Below, one piece after another: positions 5,104 to 7,131 of a stretch of DNA of 7,131 nt; within the stretch, counting starts at the first letter, position 1, and each line of letters opens with the position of its first letter. The position numbers were made by a program, and so were the translations under genes. This DNA is from CAYRGG01 sp964423745 (lineage in GTDB: Bacteria > Pseudomonadota > Gammaproteobacteria > Competibacterales > Competibacteraceae), in NCBI GenBank assembly GCA_964423745.1, contig CAYRGG010000115.1, positions 1 to 7,131 on the forward strand, given 5' to 3'. The notes under the pieces are model-generated. The model worked only from the letters and a program-made list of their open reading frames with translations. It did not search any database and was not told the DNA's origin.

Positions 5104-6903
5104 TTATTTTCCTTCCCGGACTGCAACAGATTCGGTGGTCTGGCAAGCGCCTAAGGCCGTTTGACTGCCCTGGGAGGGGTAAACAGGCCCTTGCGCATCT
5201 TTTAGGTATTCAATAATAGCCCAGCGTTCTGCATTTGAAAGGGCAGGACCGATGACGCCATTGCCCCGGGGTGCGTCGGCAAACACATGTCCGCTATTGG
5301 CATTGCCGGGTAATGTGGTATCGAAAAGGGTTGCGTTTGCAACAGCCTCGTTTTTGAAACCCATCACATCCGGTTCGAACACCGTTGAACCCACATAGAA
5401 GGTTTTATCCCGCTCCTCTACCGGTCCCAGCAGTTGCCAAAGATTGCGTACCGAACCATTGTGCAGAAAAGGCGCGGATGTCCAAATGCCGTTTAAGGGC
5501 CGCGCCCGGTATTGCGCCACGGCACGCCACTGGTTCTCCCGGCAGCCATTAAGCTGCGATTGTTGCTCCCGTGGAACGCTAAGATCCTTATAACGTCGAT
5601 CGACAACCTGTTGGGTTACTTTTTCTAGTGCTTTGAAAGCCGGGAGGGTTGTCACGCCGAGATAGGGAGCAAGGTCGCCTGTGTTCACAGTACGATTGAT
5701 CAAATTCATGACCGTATTGGGATCAGTGCCAATGGTATTCACGTCCACCATCTTGATCTGCAACTGCTGGTTGCCCTGTTGGTCGGGTCCGCTCCACCTA
5801 GGTTGATGACAGGTAGCGCAACGAGCTTTAAATAACGCTTTTCCTTTCGCCCATTGGGTGCGGTCGATTTTCCCCAAAATAGCCTCGGGCCAGGGGGGAT
5901 GCCCAAGCTGCTCTAACAGCGACTCGATCCGGTGCAGTGCCTGTACATCCACATCCGATTTAAATAAATAGTTTTCAGAGCCACGTAAGGCAACTGGCGT
6001 GAAAACACCCAACGCTTGAGCTAAATTGCGGGCCATGGGTTGGCGGATTTGACCCCCATACTGTACCCAATCAAACATCCAGGCGTCCCATACCGGGGGA
6101 TAACTGACGGGTCCGTCTTCACTCACCAAGTTTTCTGGTATGCCCATTTGATAGCCAAATACATAGTTGCCGCCCTTGCCGAGTGCGTCGAGACGCCCTA
6201 CGCCAGGGTCAGGAGTGGTATGGAGCATAGCGCGGACTTCTTTTTCATCTTCAGCGAATAAGGCTCGGCGGAGTTTTTGCAGGTGTTTAGTCAACAAAAA
6301 CTTACTGCGTTTAACACTAAAAGCCGTGATTTTTTTAAAGAGCCGTAGGCGATTTTCCGGGGAATCGTTATCCCCTAACAGCTTTTTGGCAAAGCGTTCG
6401 AAACGTTCGGGCGTTGCTAGGGTTGCTTGGAGGGCCTGCTGGGTGGCTTGTTCAAATGCCGCTAAATTCACCATGGCGGCTCCACCGTCGATGCGGATTA
6501 CCTGGTCCTTATAGCGTATTTCCCCGGTATGGCAAGCCGCGCAAGTGATACCCATCCACGGTGGCTCTTGCCCAGAGCCGTCAGCGTAGGTTATGGCAAA
6601 ACCAACCGGTAATCGACTAGCGTTATGGGAAACTTTGTGGTCAATTATAAAACCAAAGGTGGCTAAGTAGGCCCTGTCATGAAAAGGTGGTGATACCTGC
6701 GCTGGATGGCGCGACGGTTGCTCTAGGGCCATAAACCAGGCATAAGGAAGCATGCGGGTGCCTTGGCTGGTATGGTAGTAAGCTTGCCGCTGCGCGTCGG
6801 TCCAACCTTGGTCGAGATAAACGGTTTTAGGCGATACTGCCTCGGCCAGGGTGCAACCCATTAGTAAACATAAGAACACGGCAGCATGAGTAAGCTGTCC
6901 CAT
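5104..6903 (-). CDS. Exported di-heme c-type cytochrome, RoxA / di-heme peroxidase-like
   Basis: A 599-residue protein with two covalent heme sites, C121-AAC-H125 and C362-ATC-H366. H481 in APFLHNGSV is a likely distal ligand or active-site residue, as in the di-heme peroxidase/MauG superfamily. PPVWDAWMFDWVQYGGQIR (269-287) then RNLAQALGV matches the conserved middle of RoxA-like rubber oxygenases and their many uncharacterised relatives. RoxA itself cleaves polyisoprene; here only an oxidative periplasmic role can be claimed. Residues 1-22 form a hydrophobic signal with a possible cut after AEA; LMGC (14-17) is an imperfect lipobox. The n-region has no Lys or Arg. Start at 6903 is chosen because AGGAG lies nine bases upstream and an in-frame TGA occurs two codons before. 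It lies 34 bases after a P450-like gene on the same strand, probably one operon, and converges with the cyclase gene. Confidence 0.86.
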   Translation of the reverse strand: MGQLTHAAVFLCLLMGCTLAEAVSPKTVYLDQGWTDAQRQAYYHTSQGTRMLPYAWFMALEQPSRHPAQVSPPFHDRAYLATFGFIIDHKVSHNASRLPVGFAITYADGSGQEPPWMGITCAACHTGEIRYKDQVIRIDGGAAMVNLAAFEQATQQALQATLATPERFERFAKKLLGDNDSPENRLRLFKKITAFSVKRSKFLLTKHLQKLRRALFAEDEKEVRAMLHTTPDPGVGRLDALGKGGNYVFGYQMGIPENLVSEDGPVSYPPVWDAWMFDWVQYGGQIRQPMARNLAQALGVFTPVALRGSENYLFKSDVDVQALHRIESLLEQLGHPPWPEAILGKIDRTQWAKGKALFKARCATCHQPRWSGPDQQGNQQLQIKMVDVNTIGTDPNTVMNLINRTVNTGDLAPYLGVTTLPAFKALEKVTQQVVDRRYKDLSVPREQQSQLNGCRENQWRAVAQYRARPLNGIWTSAPFLHNGSVRNLWQLLGPVEERDKTFYVGSTVFEPDVMGFKNEAVANATLFDTTLPGNANSGHVFADAPRGNGVIGPALSNAERWAIIEYLKDAQGPVYPSQGSQTALGACQTTESVAVREGK

Positions 6904-6937
6904 GATTCATCTCTCCTGTTGCCTGTACGAAGTGCTT

Positions 6938-7131
6938 TTAAAAGCCACAGACGCGGTTGGCGTAGGAGCGGTCAAGATCAACATAGAAGGTTTCTGGAAA
7001 GGGACCTCCTTTCCAGTCGATATGTCCTCGCGTACCAAAGGCGCGACGCAAACCCGCTCGACGCAGCAGCCGCTTAAGAATCTCGGGAACTTGAATCAAG
7101 CTAAGGTGGTCGCCGAGACAGCGATGATGGC
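6938..7131 (-). CDS. C-terminal end of a cytochrome P450-like heme-thiolate protein (5' end outside window)
   Basis: The last 63 residues and a TAA stop are present. The frame opens HHRCLGDHLSLIQVPEIL, which fits the P450 heme-binding loop (FGxGxHxCxG) with the Cys of HRCLG as proximal thiolate ligand and the L-helix following. RAGLRRA and then GGPFPETFYVDL resemble the closing beta strands of P450s, where the chain normally runs to a V-x-F/L end. A similar ending occurs in bacterial proteins that join an animal-type heme peroxidase to a P450-like domain, but whether the missing N-terminal part is a plain P450 or such a fusion cannot be seen. It lies upstream of, and probably in one operon with, the di-heme cytochrome; no signal sequence is visible in this part. 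Confidence 0.68.
   Translation of the reverse strand, partial: HHRCLGDHLSLIQVPEILKRLLRRAGLRRAFGTRGHIDWKGGPFPETFYVDLDRSYANRVCGF

Noticed and set aside
6167..6514. A 115-residue plus-strand frame within the cytochrome gene
   Set aside because: It is an antisense shadow of the di-heme cytochrome, whose heme motifs and signal peptide fix the coding strand.

Overview
The window looks like part of a Gram-negative, probably gammaproteobacterial, chromosome of roughly 50% GC. The evidence is the 3' end of a chemotaxis receptor, a ParD/ParE-type toxin-antitoxin pair, a very large cyclase-ATPase-TPR regulator, and an exported di-heme cytochrome c beside a P450-like gene. No 16S or other strong marker is present, so the organism stays tentative.

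Left part (1-1635): this stretch reads as an accessory, much-remodelled region. A chemoreceptor C-terminus (2-136, +) is followed by a decayed remnant of a HepT-like gene (218-430, -) with in-frame stops. Next comes an RHH antitoxin (584-850, +), preceded by a near-perfect inverted repeat that may be its operator, and its RelE/ParE-fold toxin. The toxin's full-length frame begins at an ATT codon (856) and has no ATG/GTG/TTG until 901, which lies inside the domain. Then about 300 bp (1185-1479) holds two related hairpin modules and minus-strand stop-terminated frames like the 3' tails of tnpB genes. I read this as right-end debris of IS200/IS605-superfamily elements without any transposase or nuclease gene.

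Centre (1636-4881, +): one 1081-residue protein with a zinc ribbon, a class III nucleotide cyclase domain, a STAND/AAA-type ATPase and a long TPR region. It is a stand-alone cytoplasmic signal integrator with its own short leader, which includes a five-codon upstream ORF abutting its start.

Right part (4882-7131): a convergent intergenic region carries several inverted repeats and a repeated GTCCATGGC motif. Beyond it is a minus-strand operon. The upstream gene, cut by the window edge, ends in a cytochrome P450-like heme-thiolate segment. 34 bp later comes a 599-residue exported di-heme c-type cytochrome of the RoxA/di-heme peroxidase-like kind. The pair suggests a heme-based oxidation pathway with one periplasmic partner; the substrate cannot be read from the sequence.
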